Positions 34,719 through 45,030 of a stretch of 64,000 nt of DNA are shown here, piece after piece. The stretch is from the NCBI RefSeq assembly GCF_001883705.2, contig NZ_MDEQ02000004.1:186001-250000 (forward strand). The letters run 5' to 3'. The notes beneath the pieces were generated by a model. The model was not told the origin of the DNA and did not search any database. It was given only the letters and a program-made list of their open reading frames with translations. The number at the start of each line of letters is the position of its first letter. Positions within the stretch are counted from its first letter, which is position 1. The DNA comes from Burkholderia catarinensis (GTDB lineage: Bacteria; Pseudomonadota; Gammaproteobacteria; Burkholderiales; Burkholderiaceae). Both the position numbers and the translations under genes were made by a program.

Positions 34719-35939
34719 CTAATCTCCCGGCAGCGGGGCAGGGAGTAACAAGGTCGTCGCGAATCCGGGCAACGGCGGTGTCATCCAGCGGCGTGCGCGG
34801 CCGCGGCCGAGCGCCTGTACCTTGTCCGCTTCGGCGAGCGTGTCGAGCGCGCGCTGCACGGTGCGCTGGCTCGCGCCGAGCGCGAGCGCCAGCGCCGAGC
34901 TCGACCACGCTTCGCCGTCGGCGAGGAGCGCGAGCACGGCCGCGTGGCGATCGTCGACCGGGCGCGCGAGGACGACGGTCTCGCGCACGCCGAGCGGCTC
35001 GAGTGCGAAGCCGCGCGGCGTCGCGATGACGTTCGCGAGCGGCCGCAGCACCGCGCGCAGCCGGCCGATCTCGACGCGCAGGCGCGCGCGATGCGATTCG
35101 TCTGCCTGTTTCGCGCGGAACGCGGCGGCGACGAGCGCGTTTCTCGACACGTCGGCCGGCCATGCCTCGCCGAGCGCGCGGGCGAGCACGAACAGCACGG
35201 GGCGCCGCGCGAGCGACACGGTCGTGCGGGCATCGCGCACCGTGTGGCGGCACGCATCGACGACGAGCGTATTCGACGCGAACAGTGTCTCGACTTCGTC
35301 GAGCTGCACGAGCCGCGACGTGCCGCGCGCGATGAGTCGCGCGGCCGGTGCGTCGAGCACGCGTGCCGCGGTGTCGACCTCGGCCGTCAGCGCGGCGATG
35401 CCGGCGTCGCGGGCGGCTGCGCGCGCACGGGCGAGCGCAGCGCGGGCCGCGTGCGTGCGGATGCGGCGCATCGCGATGCCGGCCGCGATCAGCTCATGGG
35501 CGGCGCGCGATGCGGCCGGCAGCGGCGCCGGATCGAGATTCGCGAGCATCCGTTCGGCTTCGTCGATGTGACCGATCAGCAGCAGCCGGCGCACGCCGAG
35601 ATAGCGGGCGTGCGCGGCGTTCGCGCGGTCGCCGTGCGCGTCGAGCGTCACGCAGGCGGCATCGAGCGCGCGCGTCGGCCAGCGGAGGTCGCGCGACGCG
35701 AGCGCGATCTCGGCTTCCGCGACGACGCAGCGCGCACGCGCCACGCCTTCTTTCGCACCGAAGGCGCGCGCGGCGCCGCGTACGAGTGCGCGCGCACGTT
35801 CGAAATCGCCGAGCTGCGCCATCGCGATGCCCCGCAGCGCGAGCGCCGGCGCATCGTCGCGCAGCGCGACGCGGTTCAGCGCGCCGAGCGCGTCACCGGC
35901 CGCGAGCGCGCGCGCGGCCGCCGTGATCAGCGAATCCAT
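34719..35939 (-). CDS. Helix-turn-helix regulator with helical-repeat N-terminus
   Basis: This 406 aa protein is Ala/Arg-rich. The first 200 residues look like tetratricopeptide-type helical repeats (AMAQLGDFERARALVRGAARA and similar). Towards the C-terminus a winged-helix segment can be read (about residues 345-385, SSALALALGASQRTVQRALD). It therefore resembles a transcription regulator with a protein-protein interaction domain. It lies 31 bases upstream of the beta-propeller gene and divergent from the DUF899 gene, which it may control. The assignment is tentative. Confidence 0.6.
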   Translation of the reverse strand: MDSLITAAARALAAGDALGALNRVALRDDAPALALRGIAMAQLGDFERARALVRGAARAFGAKEGVARARCVVAEAEIALASRDLRWPTRALDAACVTLDAHGDRANAAHARYLGVRRLLLIGHIDEAERMLANLDPAPLPAASRAAHELIAAGIAMRRIRTHAARAALARARAAARDAGIAALTAEVDTAARVLDAPAARLIARGTSRLVQLDEVETLFASNTLVVDACRHTVRDARTTVSLARRPVLFVLARALGEAWPADVSRNALVAAAFRAKQADESHRARLRVEIGRLRAVLRPLANVIATPRGFALEPLGVRETVVLARPVDDRHAAVLALLADGEAWSSSALALALGASQRTVQRALDTLAEADKVQALGRGRARRWMTPPLPGFATTLLLPAPLPGD

Positions 35940-36053
35940 CCGAATCCCGACACACTTGTCACTCCCTCCGGTCCGTTGCCCGGCACTAATCTAGCACCAC
36001 GCACACGGCCCCGTACGCCGTGCCCGGATACCCATCGGAAGGAGGAACCCGCA

Positions 36054-36818
36054 ATGACGACTCATCTCACCGGAACGCGCGACGAATGGCTGGCCGAACG
36101 CAAGGCGCTGCTCGATGCCGAAAAGGCGCTGACGCGGCAAAGCGACGAACTCGCGCGACGGCGCCAGGCGCTGCCGTGGGTGCGGATCGACAAGACCTAC
36201 CGGTTCGACACCGAAGACGGGCAGGCGACGCTCGACGACCTGTTTCGCGGCCGTTCGCAACTGCTCGTCTATCACTTCATGTTCGGCCCCGACTACAAGG
36301 CCGGCTGCCCGTCGTGCTCGGCGCTCGCCGACGGTTTCGACGGCTTTGCCGTGCACCTGGCGAACCACGACGTGACGCTCGCGGCCGTGTCGCGCGCGCC
36401 GCTTGCGAAGCTGCTCGCCTACCGGCAGCGGATGGGGTGGACCTTCCCGTGGGCGTCGTCGGTCGGCAGCGATTTCAACTTCGACTTCAACGTGTCGTTC
36501 ACCGAAACGCAGCAGCGCGCGGGCGACATCGAATACAACTACGCGCGGGCGGGCCATGCGATGGACATGGATCCGCCGCCGGCACCCGTCGTGCAGTTCG
36601 CGGCGACCTGCGGCACCGACGCGGCCACGTATTCGCTCGATCGGCCCGGGATGAGCGCGTTCGTGCGCGAGGATGGCGCCGTCTATCACACGTACTCGAC
36701 CTATGCGCGCGGGCTCGACGGGCTGTGGGGGATGTATCAGTGGCTCGATCGTGCGCCGCGCGGGCGCAACGAGGCGGGCGTCTGGTGGCGCCGCCATGAC
36801 GAGTACGCGCGCGGCTGA
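36054..36818 (+). CDS. DUF899 family thioredoxin-fold protein
   Basis: This 254 aa protein matches DUF899, a thioredoxin-like family of unknown function. The conserved block LLVYHFMFGPDYKAGCPSCS holds a CxxC pair (CPSC) in the place of the thioredoxin active site. The C-terminal part contains GLDGLWGMYQWLDRAPRGRNE, typical of the family. AAGGAGG precedes the start. Family members often lie beside stress or detoxification genes; here the DUF2182 gene follows within 30 bases. Confidence 0.85.
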   Translation: MTTHLTGTRDEWLAERKALLDAEKALTRQSDELARRRQALPWVRIDKTYRFDTEDGQATLDDLFRGRSQLLVYHFMFGPDYKAGCPSCSALADGFDGFAVHLANHDVTLAAVSRAPLAKLLAYRQRMGWTFPWASSVGSDFNFDFNVSFTETQQRAGDIEYNYARAGHAMDMDPPPAPVVQFAATCGTDAATYSLDRPGMSAFVREDGAVYHTYSTYARGLDGLWGMYQWLDRAPRGRNEAGVWWRRHDEYARG

Positions 36819-36848
36819 GCGTGGGCCGGCGACGGACGGGAGCGCGCG

Positions 36849-37655
36849 ATGACACGGCCGGCAGCCGGCGGGACGGGCCCCGATCCGCGGGCATTCGGGG
36901 CGGCGTTCGCGGCCATGTTCGCCGTTGCCGCGATGGCGACGCTGGCGCAGCACGCGTCGATGGCCGCGATGGGCGGCGAACCGATGCCCGGCGGCTGGAT
37001 GACTTCGGCCGCATGGCTGCGGCCGTGCGGATGGGGTGCCGGCCGCGCGTTCGCGGCGTTCGCCGGCATGTGGGGCGCGATGACGGCGACGATGATGCTG
37101 CCCGTTCTGGCGCCGGCACTCTGGCGATACCGGCAGCGCGTCGGTCCGCTGGCCACAGCGCGTTCGACCTGGCTCGTCGTTGTCGCGGGCGCCGGGTATT
37201 TCGCGGTATGGATGGCGCTCGGGGCGCTTGCGTTTCCGGCCGGCGGCGCGCTGACGGCCGCCGCGGCACGGCTGCCGGCGTTGGCCCGCGCGGTGCCGTT
37301 CGCGGCCGGCGCGGTCGTATGCGGTGCCGGCGTGCTGCAGTTTTCGGCATGGAAGGCGCGACGGCTGATTTGCTGCCGGTACGCGGCGGAGGACGCACGC
37401 CGGCCGCGAACGGCTGCCGGCGCCGCGTGGCGGTACGGCGTGCGAGCTGCGATGCGTTGCAGCGCCTGTTGCGGGAACCTGATGGTGGTCGCGCTGGCGG
37501 CCGGCGTGATGGATCTGCGCGTGATGGCCGCCGTGACGGTCGCGATTGCCGCCGAGCGCCTGGCGCCGGCTGGTGAGCGCGTTGCGCGGATCGCCGGCGG
37601 CGTCGCGATCGCGGGCGGCATCGTCATGATCGTGCGCGCGGCCGGGCTGCTGTAA
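36849..37655 (+). CDS. DUF2182 integral membrane protein
   Basis: This 268 aa protein has about six hydrophobic segments. Conserved features of DUF2182 are visible: MWGAMTATMMLP, a middle segment GVLQFSAWKARRLICC, and CSACCGNLMVV with a cysteine cluster near the last membrane segments. The Met- and Cys-rich membrane motifs suggest metal binding, but the function is unknown. It is co-transcribed with the DUF899 gene. Confidence 0.8.
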   Translation: MTRPAAGGTGPDPRAFGAAFAAMFAVAAMATLAQHASMAAMGGEPMPGGWMTSAAWLRPCGWGAGRAFAAFAGMWGAMTATMMLPVLAPALWRYRQRVGPLATARSTWLVVVAGAGYFAVWMALGALAFPAGGALTAAAARLPALARAVPFAAGAVVCGAGVLQFSAWKARRLICCRYAAEDARRPRTAAGAAWRYGVRAAMRCSACCGNLMVVALAAGVMDLRVMAAVTVAIAAERLAPAGERVARIAGGVAIAGGIVMIVRAAGLL

Positions 37656-37876
37656 GACCGGGGAGGCGAGCCGATGCGGCACGTTGCCGGGCCGCGTGCG
37701 ACCGCGGCCGTCACCGCCACGCGGCCCGGCCGCGACGGGCGCCGTTGCCGCTTCGCAGCCCATTGCGCGAATGGCTCGATGCAGCAGTGAAACGAAAGAC
37801 GATCGAAAACGAACCGAACGGCGATCCGAACGATTCGGCCCCCGAACGCCTGGAAACGGCTAAGCCGTTGTTCGTG

Positions 37877-37907
37877 TTGTGAAAATTCGCAGCGCTTCGC
37901 GTATAAT
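37877..37907 (+). promoter_or_regulatory. Probable guaB promoter
   Basis: A consensus -10 box TATAAT lies at 37902-37907. The best -35 candidate is TTGTGA at 37877-37882 (19-base spacer); GTGAAA two bases later gives a 17-base spacer. Transcription would begin about 20 bases before the guaB ATG, leaving a very short leader. Confidence 0.6.
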
Positions 37908-37933
37908 TCGCTTTTGCGCCCATAGGATTTGCC

Positions 37934-39394
37934 ATGCGTCTGATCCAAAAAGCACTCACTTTCGATGACGTGCTCCTCGTTCCCGCCTTCTCCGACGTTC
38001 TGCCGCGCGACACCAGCCTCAAGACCAAGCTGACCCGCAACATTTCCCTGAACATGCCGCTCGTGTCCGCCGCCATGGACACGGTCACCGAAGGCCGCCT
38101 CGCGATCGCGATGGCGCAGCAGGGTGGCGTCGGCATCGTCCACAAGAACCTCACGCCGGCCGAACAGGCCCGCGAGGTCGCGAAGGTCAAGCGTTTCGAA
38201 TCGGGTGTCGTCCGCGATCCGATCACGGTGCCGCCGCAAATGAAGGTGCGCGACGTGATCGCGCTGTCGCGCCAGCATGGCATCTCGGGTTTCCCGGTCG
38301 TCGAAGGCCCGCAGCTCGTCGGCATCGTCACGAACCGCGACCTGCGTTTCGAAACGCGCCTCGATGAGCCGGTCAAGTCGATCATGACGCCGCGCGAGCG
38401 CCTCGTCACGGTCAAGGAAGGCACGCCGCTCGCCGAGGCGAAGGCGCTGATGCACAGCCACCGCCTCGAGCGCGTGCTGGTCGTCAACGACGCGTTCGAA
38501 CTGCGTGGCCTGATGACCGTCAAGGACATCACGAAGCAGACCGAGCACCCGGACGCCTGCAAGGACGAACACGGCAAGCTGCGCGCAGGCGCGGCGGTCG
38601 GTGTCGGTGCCGACAACGAAGAGCGCGTCGAGCTGCTGGTGCAGGCCGGCGTCGACGTGATCGTCGTCGATACCGCGCACGGTCACAGCAAGGGCGTGCT
38701 CGAGCGTGTCCGCTGGGTCAAGCAGAACTTCCCGCACGTCGAAGTGATCGGCGGCAACATCGCGACGGCCGCCGCCGCGAAGGCGCTGGTCGAATACGGC
38801 GCGGACGCGGTCAAGGTCGGTATCGGCCCGGGCTCGATCTGCACGACGCGGATCGTCGCGGGTGTCGGCGTGCCGCAGATCAGCGCGATCGCGAACGTCG
38901 CGGACGCGCTGAAGGGCACGGGCGTGCCGTGCATCGCCGACGGCGGCGTGCGCTTCTCGGGCGACGTGTCGAAGGCCCTCGCGGCCGGCGCGAACGCGGT
39001 GATGATGGGCAGCATGTTGGCGGGCACCGAAGAGTCGCCGGGCGACGTGTTCCTGTACCAGGGCCGCCAGTACAAGGCGTACCGCGGCATGGGGTCGGTC
39101 GGTGCGATGAAGGACGGTGCGGCTGACCGCTACTTCCAGGACAACTCGGCGAACATCGACAAGCTCGTGCCGGAAGGCATCGAAGGCCGCGTCGCCTACA
39201 AGGGCTCGGTCAACGCGATCCTGTTCCAGCTGGTCGGCGGCGTGCGTGCCAGCATGGGCTACTGCGGCTGCAAGACGATCGACGAGCTGCACGACAAGGC
39301 CGAATTCGTCCAGATCACCGCGGCGGGCATGCGCGAGTCGCACGTGCACGACGTGCAGATCACGAAGGAAGCACCCAACTACCACGTGGACTGA
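37934..39394 (+). CDS. guaB: IMP dehydrogenase
   Basis: GuaB (486 aa) oxidises IMP to XMP with NAD+, the committing step of guanine nucleotide synthesis. The catalytic Cys is in [13 protein letters not shown], and the nucleotide-binding loop [10 protein letters not shown] is present. A pair of CBS domains is inserted between residues about 90 and 205 ([19 protein letters not shown]). The flap segment [19 protein letters not shown] is intact. guaA follows two genes on, as in many Burkholderia. Confidence 0.98.
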   Translation: MRLIQKALTFDDVLLVPAFSDVLPRDTSLKTKLTRNISLNMPLVSAAMDTVTEGRLAIAMAQQGGVGIVHKNLTPAEQAREVAKVKRFESGVVRDPITVPPQMKVRDVIALSRQHGISGFPVVEGPQLVGIVTNRDLRFETRLDEPVKSIMTPRERLVTVKEGTPLAEAKALMHSHRLERVLVVNDAFELRGLMTVKDITKQTEHPDACKDEHGKLRAGAAVGVGADNEERVELLVQAGVDVIVVDTAHGHSKGVLERVRWVKQNFPHVEVIGGNIATAAAAKALVEYGADAVKVGIGPGSICTTRIVAGVGVPQISAIANVADALKGTGVPCIADGGVRFSGDVSKALAAGANAVMMGSMLAGTEESPGDVFLYQGRQYKAYRGMGSVGAMKDGAADRYFQDNSANIDKLVPEGIEGRVAYKGSVNAILFQLVGGVRASMGYCGCKTIDELHDKAEFVQITAAGMRESHVHDVQITKEAPNYHVD

Positions 39395-39400
39395 TCGCCG

Positions 39401-40000
39401 ATGAAACCGCTGCTGCGAGCCGTGCTGATCATCGATGCCGTGCTGCTGCTGGCGTTCGGCGTGCTGTTCGTGCTGACGCCCTGGCAGTCGCTGTTCAACG
39501 CGCTGCAGCTGGCGAACATCCAGCCGGCGATGCTCGGTCAGGCGTTCGGCATCGCATTGCTCGGGCTCGCGTGGCTCGCGTTTCATGCGGCGTTCAACGG
39601 CGATCTCACGGCACCGGTCGCGCGGTCGGTCGGCCACGTGTACTGGCTGACCGGCGTGCTGACGATCGTCTGGTCGATCGGCACCGGCAGCGGTCCCGCG
39701 CTCGCGGCCGCCGGCAGGGTGCTGTCGGCCGTGGCCGGTGTCGCGCTGATCGTGCTCGGCCTCGGCGGCGTGCGGCTCGCATCGGCCGTGCGGCGGCGCG
39801 AGAAAGCGCAGGCGCTCGAGGCGCGCGCGCCGGCGCAGCGTCCGGCCGAGCCGGCGATGACGCCGGCGTCGTCGCCCGCATCGCAGCGTGTCGAACCTGT
39901 CGTCAGCCGCCCCGCGGCACCCGCTGCACAGTCCCCGGCCGCATCCAGCCATTCGTCAGGCACCGTCGCACTCGACGAGCGCCCGCCGATGCAGGATTGA
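39401..40000 (+). CDS. Small membrane protein of unknown function between guaB and guaA
   Basis: This 199 aa protein has four hydrophobic segments (about residues 5-25, 40-60, 75-95 and 105-125), then a disordered Ala/Pro/Ser-rich tail of about 65 residues. I do not recognise a named family. It begins six bases after guaB and so is translated from the same message. The lack of charged catalytic motifs gives no hint of enzymatic function. Confidence 0.75.
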   Translation: MKPLLRAVLIIDAVLLLAFGVLFVLTPWQSLFNALQLANIQPAMLGQAFGIALLGLAWLAFHAAFNGDLTAPVARSVGHVYWLTGVLTIVWSIGTGSGPALAAAGRVLSAVAGVALIVLGLGGVRLASAVRRREKAQALEARAPAQRPAEPAMTPASSPASQRVEPVVSRPAAPAAQSPAASSHSSGTVALDERPPMQD

Positions 40001-40057
40001 CCGGCCATGCGTCGCGCGTGCCGCCTACCGCCCGACGCAGCTGTCCATGCTATTGAT

Positions 40058-40082
40058 GCAGCGCATGATGCGCTGCTTTTCT
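40058..40082 (+). terminator. Hairpin before guaA
   Basis: An eight-base stem (GCAGCGCA / TGCGCTGC) with loop TGA is followed by TTTTCTTATT. It could terminate or attenuate transcription between the membrane protein gene and guaA, 25 bases before the guaA start. Confidence 0.5.
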
Positions 40083-40107
40083 TATTCTCTTCATCCCGTC
40101 CGCAGCC

Positions 40108-41727
<1,620 letters not shown>

Positions 41728-41781
41728 GTCTCGTGAAGCGGGCGGCTGGTTCAGTCCGTCCGCTGCCCGGATCCGGACAAG

Positions 41782-41812
41782 AAAACGGCCTGGCTTTTGC
41801 CAGGCCGTTTTT
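41782..41812. terminator. Bidirectional terminator after guaA
   Basis: AAAACGGCCTGGC, loop TTTT, GCCAGGCCGTTTTT: a 13-base perfect stem with A and T tracts lies between the convergent guaA and exonuclease genes. Confidence 0.9.
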
Positions 41813-41828
41813 GCGTTAACGCATGGCC

Positions 41829-42446
41829 TTATGCGTGCGGGCGCACGAGCGAACGCAGATACATCGGCACTTTCGCCTTGGCCGTCGTCTGGACACGCGT
41901 CATCAGTGCGTGATCGATGCGGTCCAGTCCGTAAGTCCGCGTAATGTCGTGCTGCAACCGGCACCACAGATGGCTGGCCATCTCGGCGTCGACCATTGCC
42001 CGGTGCGCACGGCCCGTTTTCGGCAACTGCAGCATGTCTGCCAGGTTCGACAGGCGGTGACTCAGCGCGTGCGGGTAGATACGTCGCGCGACAAGCATCG
42101 TGCAAGCAAAGGCATGCTCGGCTGACAGACCCAGCAGCTCGAGCTCCGCCTGCCAGAACCGTTTGTCGAAACCGGCGTTGTGAGCCACGACGGCATGCTT
42201 GCCGACGAACGCGGCCGCTTCCTTCATGACGGTCGATGCCGGGGGCGCCGACGCAATCATGTCGTTCGTGATGCCGGTTAGCGCGACGACATCGGACGGT
42301 ATGCGTCTGCCCGCATTCATCAAACTCTGGAAACGATCGACGATTTGCCCGTCACGGAGCAGGATGACGGCAATTTCGGTGGCACGGTCGCCCAGATTCG
42401 GCGAAAGGCCCGTTGTTTCAAAGTCCAGTACCGCAACGGTTTGCAT
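41829..42446 (-). CDS. DnaQ-family 3'-5' exonuclease
   Basis: This 205 aa protein is a stand-alone DEDDh exonuclease like the proofreading epsilon subunit. The acidic motifs are visible: DFETTGLSP near the start (Exo I), HNAGFDKRFW in the middle (Exo II), and HRAMVDAEM near the end (Exo III His/Asp). It lacks the DNA polymerase-binding C-terminal domain of DnaQ, so it probably acts on DNA or RNA as a separate nuclease. It is a single-gene unit convergent with guaA. Confidence 0.88.
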   Translation of the reverse strand: MQTVAVLDFETTGLSPNLGDRATEIAVILLRDGQIVDRFQSLMNAGRRIPSDVVALTGITNDMIASAPPASTVMKEAAAFVGKHAVVAHNAGFDKRFWQAELELLGLSAEHAFACTMLVARRIYPHALSHRLSNLADMLQLPKTGRAHRAMVDAEMASHLWCRLQHDITRTYGLDRIDHALMTRVQTTAKAKVPMYLRSLVRPHA

Positions 42447-42669
42447 GGTTGAATCCTATTGCTTCATGCGGTGGCGTTTAGTTTGGCCGAGAGGTTAGCA
42501 TCTTCGAGCCTGCGAAAGACTTGTTCAGCCCGAGAAACGCTCGATCGTCGTCGCCATGTCACCGTTTTGCGGTCTGTCGCCATGCGATTGCCGCTAACGT
42601 CCCACCCCGCAATGGGGCCTCGAGTGCGAGCGGGCCGACGTCCGATTGACGATAATAGACTTCACTATT

Positions 42670-42689
42670 GGCCTGCCTGCCTGCCTGCC
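42670..42689. repeat. Short GCCT tetranucleotide repeat before the 2'-5' RNA ligase-like gene
   Basis: Four-base units GCCT are repeated four times followed by GCCA, starting two bases after a possible TTG start (42668) and ending just before the GTG start at 42698. Slippage here would alter the leader or, if translation begins upstream, the frame. Confidence 0.6.
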
Positions 42690-42697
42690 ATGCTGCC

Positions 42698-43282
42698 GTG
42701 ACCCAACTGACGCTACCCGGCTTCGACGTGCCGCCACCGGTTCCCGAGCATCGTTTCTTCTTCGCGGCGATGCCGGATCCGGCCACGGCTGTGCGCATTG
42801 CCGGGATGGCCGAAAGTTTGCAGTCAGGGAAGGAAAGGACGCTGCGCACCGAGCGCCTGCATGTCACGCTGTATGTTCCGGGCGACTTTGCTTATGTGCC
42901 GGGTGCCGCTATCGCACGTGCATGTGCCGCGGCGGATCGCATCGAGGCGCGATCTTTCCGAGTGACCTTCGACAAGCTCGTCAGCTTCAATGGGCGGCTT
43001 GACGATCAGCCGCTGGGGCTGGCGGGGAGCGCGGGGCTGGAGGTCTTGATCGACTTTCAACTGCAACTTCGAGAGGCACTGAAAAGGGCAGGCCTGCGTG
43101 CGTCAGGTGCGCGTTTCAATCCGCACGTGACGTTGCTGTATGGCAAACGCAGGCCGGATCAGTACAAGATCGAGCCAGGTTACCTGGACCGTACTCGACT
43201 TCGTTCTGATTCACAGTTGGCTCGGCAGGTCGCACTACGACGTAATAGGGCGCTGGCCGTTGACGGTCGGCAGTCCGTCTGA
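42698..43282 (+). CDS. 2'-5' RNA ligase-like (2H phosphoesterase) protein
   Basis: This 194 aa protein has the two HxT motifs of the 2H phosphoesterases: HVTLYV (about residue 46) and HVTLLYG (about residue 142), which cut or make 2'-5' RNA bonds or 2',3'-cyclic phosphates. The GTG at 42698 gives a start like that of the family (VTQLTLPGF). A TTG 30 bases upstream is an alternative that would translate through the GCCT repeat. The gene stands alone, and its physiological substrate is not known for this family. Confidence 0.75.
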   Translation: MTQLTLPGFDVPPPVPEHRFFFAAMPDPATAVRIAGMAESLQSGKERTLRTERLHVTLYVPGDFAYVPGAAIARACAAADRIEARSFRVTFDKLVSFNGRLDDQPLGLAGSAGLEVLIDFQLQLREALKRAGLRASGARFNPHVTLLYGKRRPDQYKIEPGYLDRTRLRSDSQLARQVALRRNRALAVDGRQSV

Positions 43283-43450
43283 ATGATCTTCATGTCGCCA
43301 GCGCGTGCTTGCCTGCGACCATTCGGACCCAACCTGTGGTTTGTCCGGCACCCTGCCTGATGCTGAATTCGATCAGGTCTTCGTCAATCTCCCGCTGCCC
43401 GGCTGGCCGGGGTTGCGTCGCCGTGTCGGCAGACGGCCCGGCGGCCGCGG

Positions 43451-43729
43451 CTATGCCATATCCGCCAGATACGGCCACGGATAGATGCCGCGCGCGTGGC
43501 CGTCGCCGAATACGAGGCGGATGCCGTAACCGGCCGCTTCCACGCCCGCAAGCGTCAGGTCGGGCCGCGCATCGACCCGGCTGCCGTCGTGTCGAATCCG
43601 TCGGCATTCCGCACACGGGCAATTGCCGCGCAACTGCGCATAGCCGATGCGCTGCGTGTCGCCGTCCGGCCAGCGGAGCGTCAACGTGCGTGCCGGATGA
43701 TCGAGTACGATTTCGGTCGGCGAGATCAT
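43451..43729 (-). CDS. DUF971 (GBBH-like) domain protein
   Basis: This 92 aa protein matches DUF971, a small domain also found at the N-terminus of gamma-butyrobetaine hydroxylases. It has the conserved block LRGNCPCAECR carrying three cysteines, and a C-terminal GIYPWPYL tail. It may bind iron or an Fe-S cluster; this is not settled for the family. The start overlaps the stop of the HEAT-repeat gene (ATGA), so it is part of the redox operon read from 46770 leftward. Confidence 0.8.
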   Translation of the reverse strand: MISPTEIVLDHPARTLTLRWPDGDTQRIGYAQLRGNCPCAECRRIRHDGSRVDARPDLTLAGVEAAGYGIRLVFGDGHARGIYPWPYLADMA

Positions 43730-44730
43730 CGCGGAGCCTCGTCGATTTGCCGGATCGCGATCCGCACGGCCTTGCGTACTTCCGGATCTCGATCCTCCAG
43801 CGCATGGTTCAGTGCAGACAGCGCCAAGCGGTCGCGCAATTCGCCGAGCGCAAGCGCGGCTTCCTTGCGCAGATTGCTGATCGCATGCGAGAGCAGCGCG
43901 ACGACGGCCGGTGCCGCGGCAGCATCGCGTAGCTGCCCGAGCGCGCGTGCGGCACGCAAGCGCACCTGCCAGTAATCGTCGTCGAGCGCGGCGACGAGCG
44001 GTTCGCGCGCGACGGCGACGCGCAGCTTGCCGAGTGTGGTTGCCGCTTCCTCGCGGACCTGCCATGCACGGTCGCGCAGCGCGGTAAGCAGCGCTTCGAT
44101 GACGACTGCATCGTCGGGCGCGGCGAACCCGATCGCGCCGACCGCGGCGCGCCGCACGTCCGCATCGGCATCGGCTGTCGCGACGCGCGCGAGCGGCGGC
44201 AGCGCACGCGGATCCTTGAGCCAGCCGAGCACCGCAACGGTTTCGGCGCGCACGGCAGCGTGTTCGGCATCTAGCGCGTGCAGCGCGGGCGCGAACGCAT
44301 CGGGGTCGCGCAGCTCGCGCAAGCCGCGCAGTACGGCGCTGCGCACGAACGGCTCGCGCCGGTGAGCCCAGCGGCACAGCACGGCGCCCGATGCCGCGTC
44401 CTTCAGTTCGGACAGGCTTTGCGCGGCGGTGGCGCGCACGCCGTCGTCGGGATCGAGCAGCGCGCCGCACAGTGCGTCGACGACGTCGGGTTGCTCCCAC
44501 GCGCCGAGTACGCGGGCGGCTTCGCCGCGCACGTCGGCGGACGGATCGTCGCGCAGCGCCGCGACGAACGCGGGCACGAAGTCGGGATCCTCGAGATCGG
44601 CGAGATCGGCGAGATTGAGCAGCGCGATGCGGCGCACGGAGGCGTCGGGCGCGGCGAGGCGGACGACGAGCGCGGCCTGGTCGGGATCGTGCGTGCCGGG
44701 CAGCGGGGAGGCGAAGGCAGAGGCGGTCAT
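43726..44730 (-). CDS. HEAT-repeat protein (PBS lyase-type)
   Basis: This 334 aa protein is almost entirely HEAT-like helical repeats, with the recurring pattern DPD-x-x-V-R-x-x-A and ALGxLxD (for example DVRRAAVGAIGF, QVREEAATTLGKL). Such superhelices bind protein partners; in this operon it may assemble or stabilise the flavoprotein-ferredoxin complex. No catalytic motif is visible. It lies between the ferredoxin gene (43 bases upstream) and the DUF971 gene, which it overlaps. Confidence 0.75.
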   Translation of the reverse strand: MTASAFASPLPGTHDPDQAALVVRLAAPDASVRRIALLNLADLADLEDPDFVPAFVAALRDDPSADVRGEAARVLGAWEQPDVVDALCGALLDPDDGVRATAAQSLSELKDAASGAVLCRWAHRREPFVRSAVLRGLRELRDPDAFAPALHALDAEHAAVRAETVAVLGWLKDPRALPPLARVATADADADVRRAAVGAIGFAAPDDAVVIEALLTALRDRAWQVREEAATTLGKLRVAVAREPLVAALDDDYWQVRLRAARALGQLRDAAAAPAVVALLSHAISNLRKEAALALGELRDRLALSALNHALEDRDPEVRKAVRIAIRQIDEAPR

Positions 44731-44773
44731 GGGTGAAAGGTCGGGGGAGGGAGAGAGCCTGTCGCGCGCACGA

Positions 44774-45019
44774 TCAGCGCAGCAGGTACGGGATGTCGAC
44801 CTTGACCGCGCCTGTCGGGCAGTCGCGCTCGCACGGCATGCAGTACCAGCATTCGTCGAACTGCATATAAGCCTTGCCTTTCGTCACGTCGATCGCGAGC
44901 AGGTCGAGCGGGCACACGTCGACGCAGACGGTGCAGCCCTTGTCGGCGATGCACAGATCCTCGTCGATCGTGACGGGCGCGTTGCTGCGCAGGAAAATGT
45001 CGTGCGGGGTATGGGGCAC
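44774..45019 (-). CDS. Two-[4Fe-4S] ferredoxin-type protein
   Basis: This 81 aa protein has two clusters of cysteines: CIADKGCTVCVDVCP and CWYCMPCERDCP, typical of a two-cluster ferredoxin or of the beta subunit of adenylylsulfate-reductase-like enzymes. The start is the GTG at 45019, with GAGGAA upstream and 11 bases after the flavoprotein stop. It is the likely electron-transfer partner of that flavoprotein. Confidence 0.85.
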   Translation of the reverse strand: MPHTPHDIFLRSNAPVTIDEDLCIADKGCTVCVDVCPLDLLAIDVTKGKAYMQFDECWYCMPCERDCPTGAVKVDIPYLLR

Positions 45020-45030
45020 GGTTGGGTTCC

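Noticed and set aside
36737-39952. A 1071-codon open frame on the minus strand
   Set aside because: It is antisense to the DUF2182 gene and guaB, has biased Arg/His-rich composition and no family motif.
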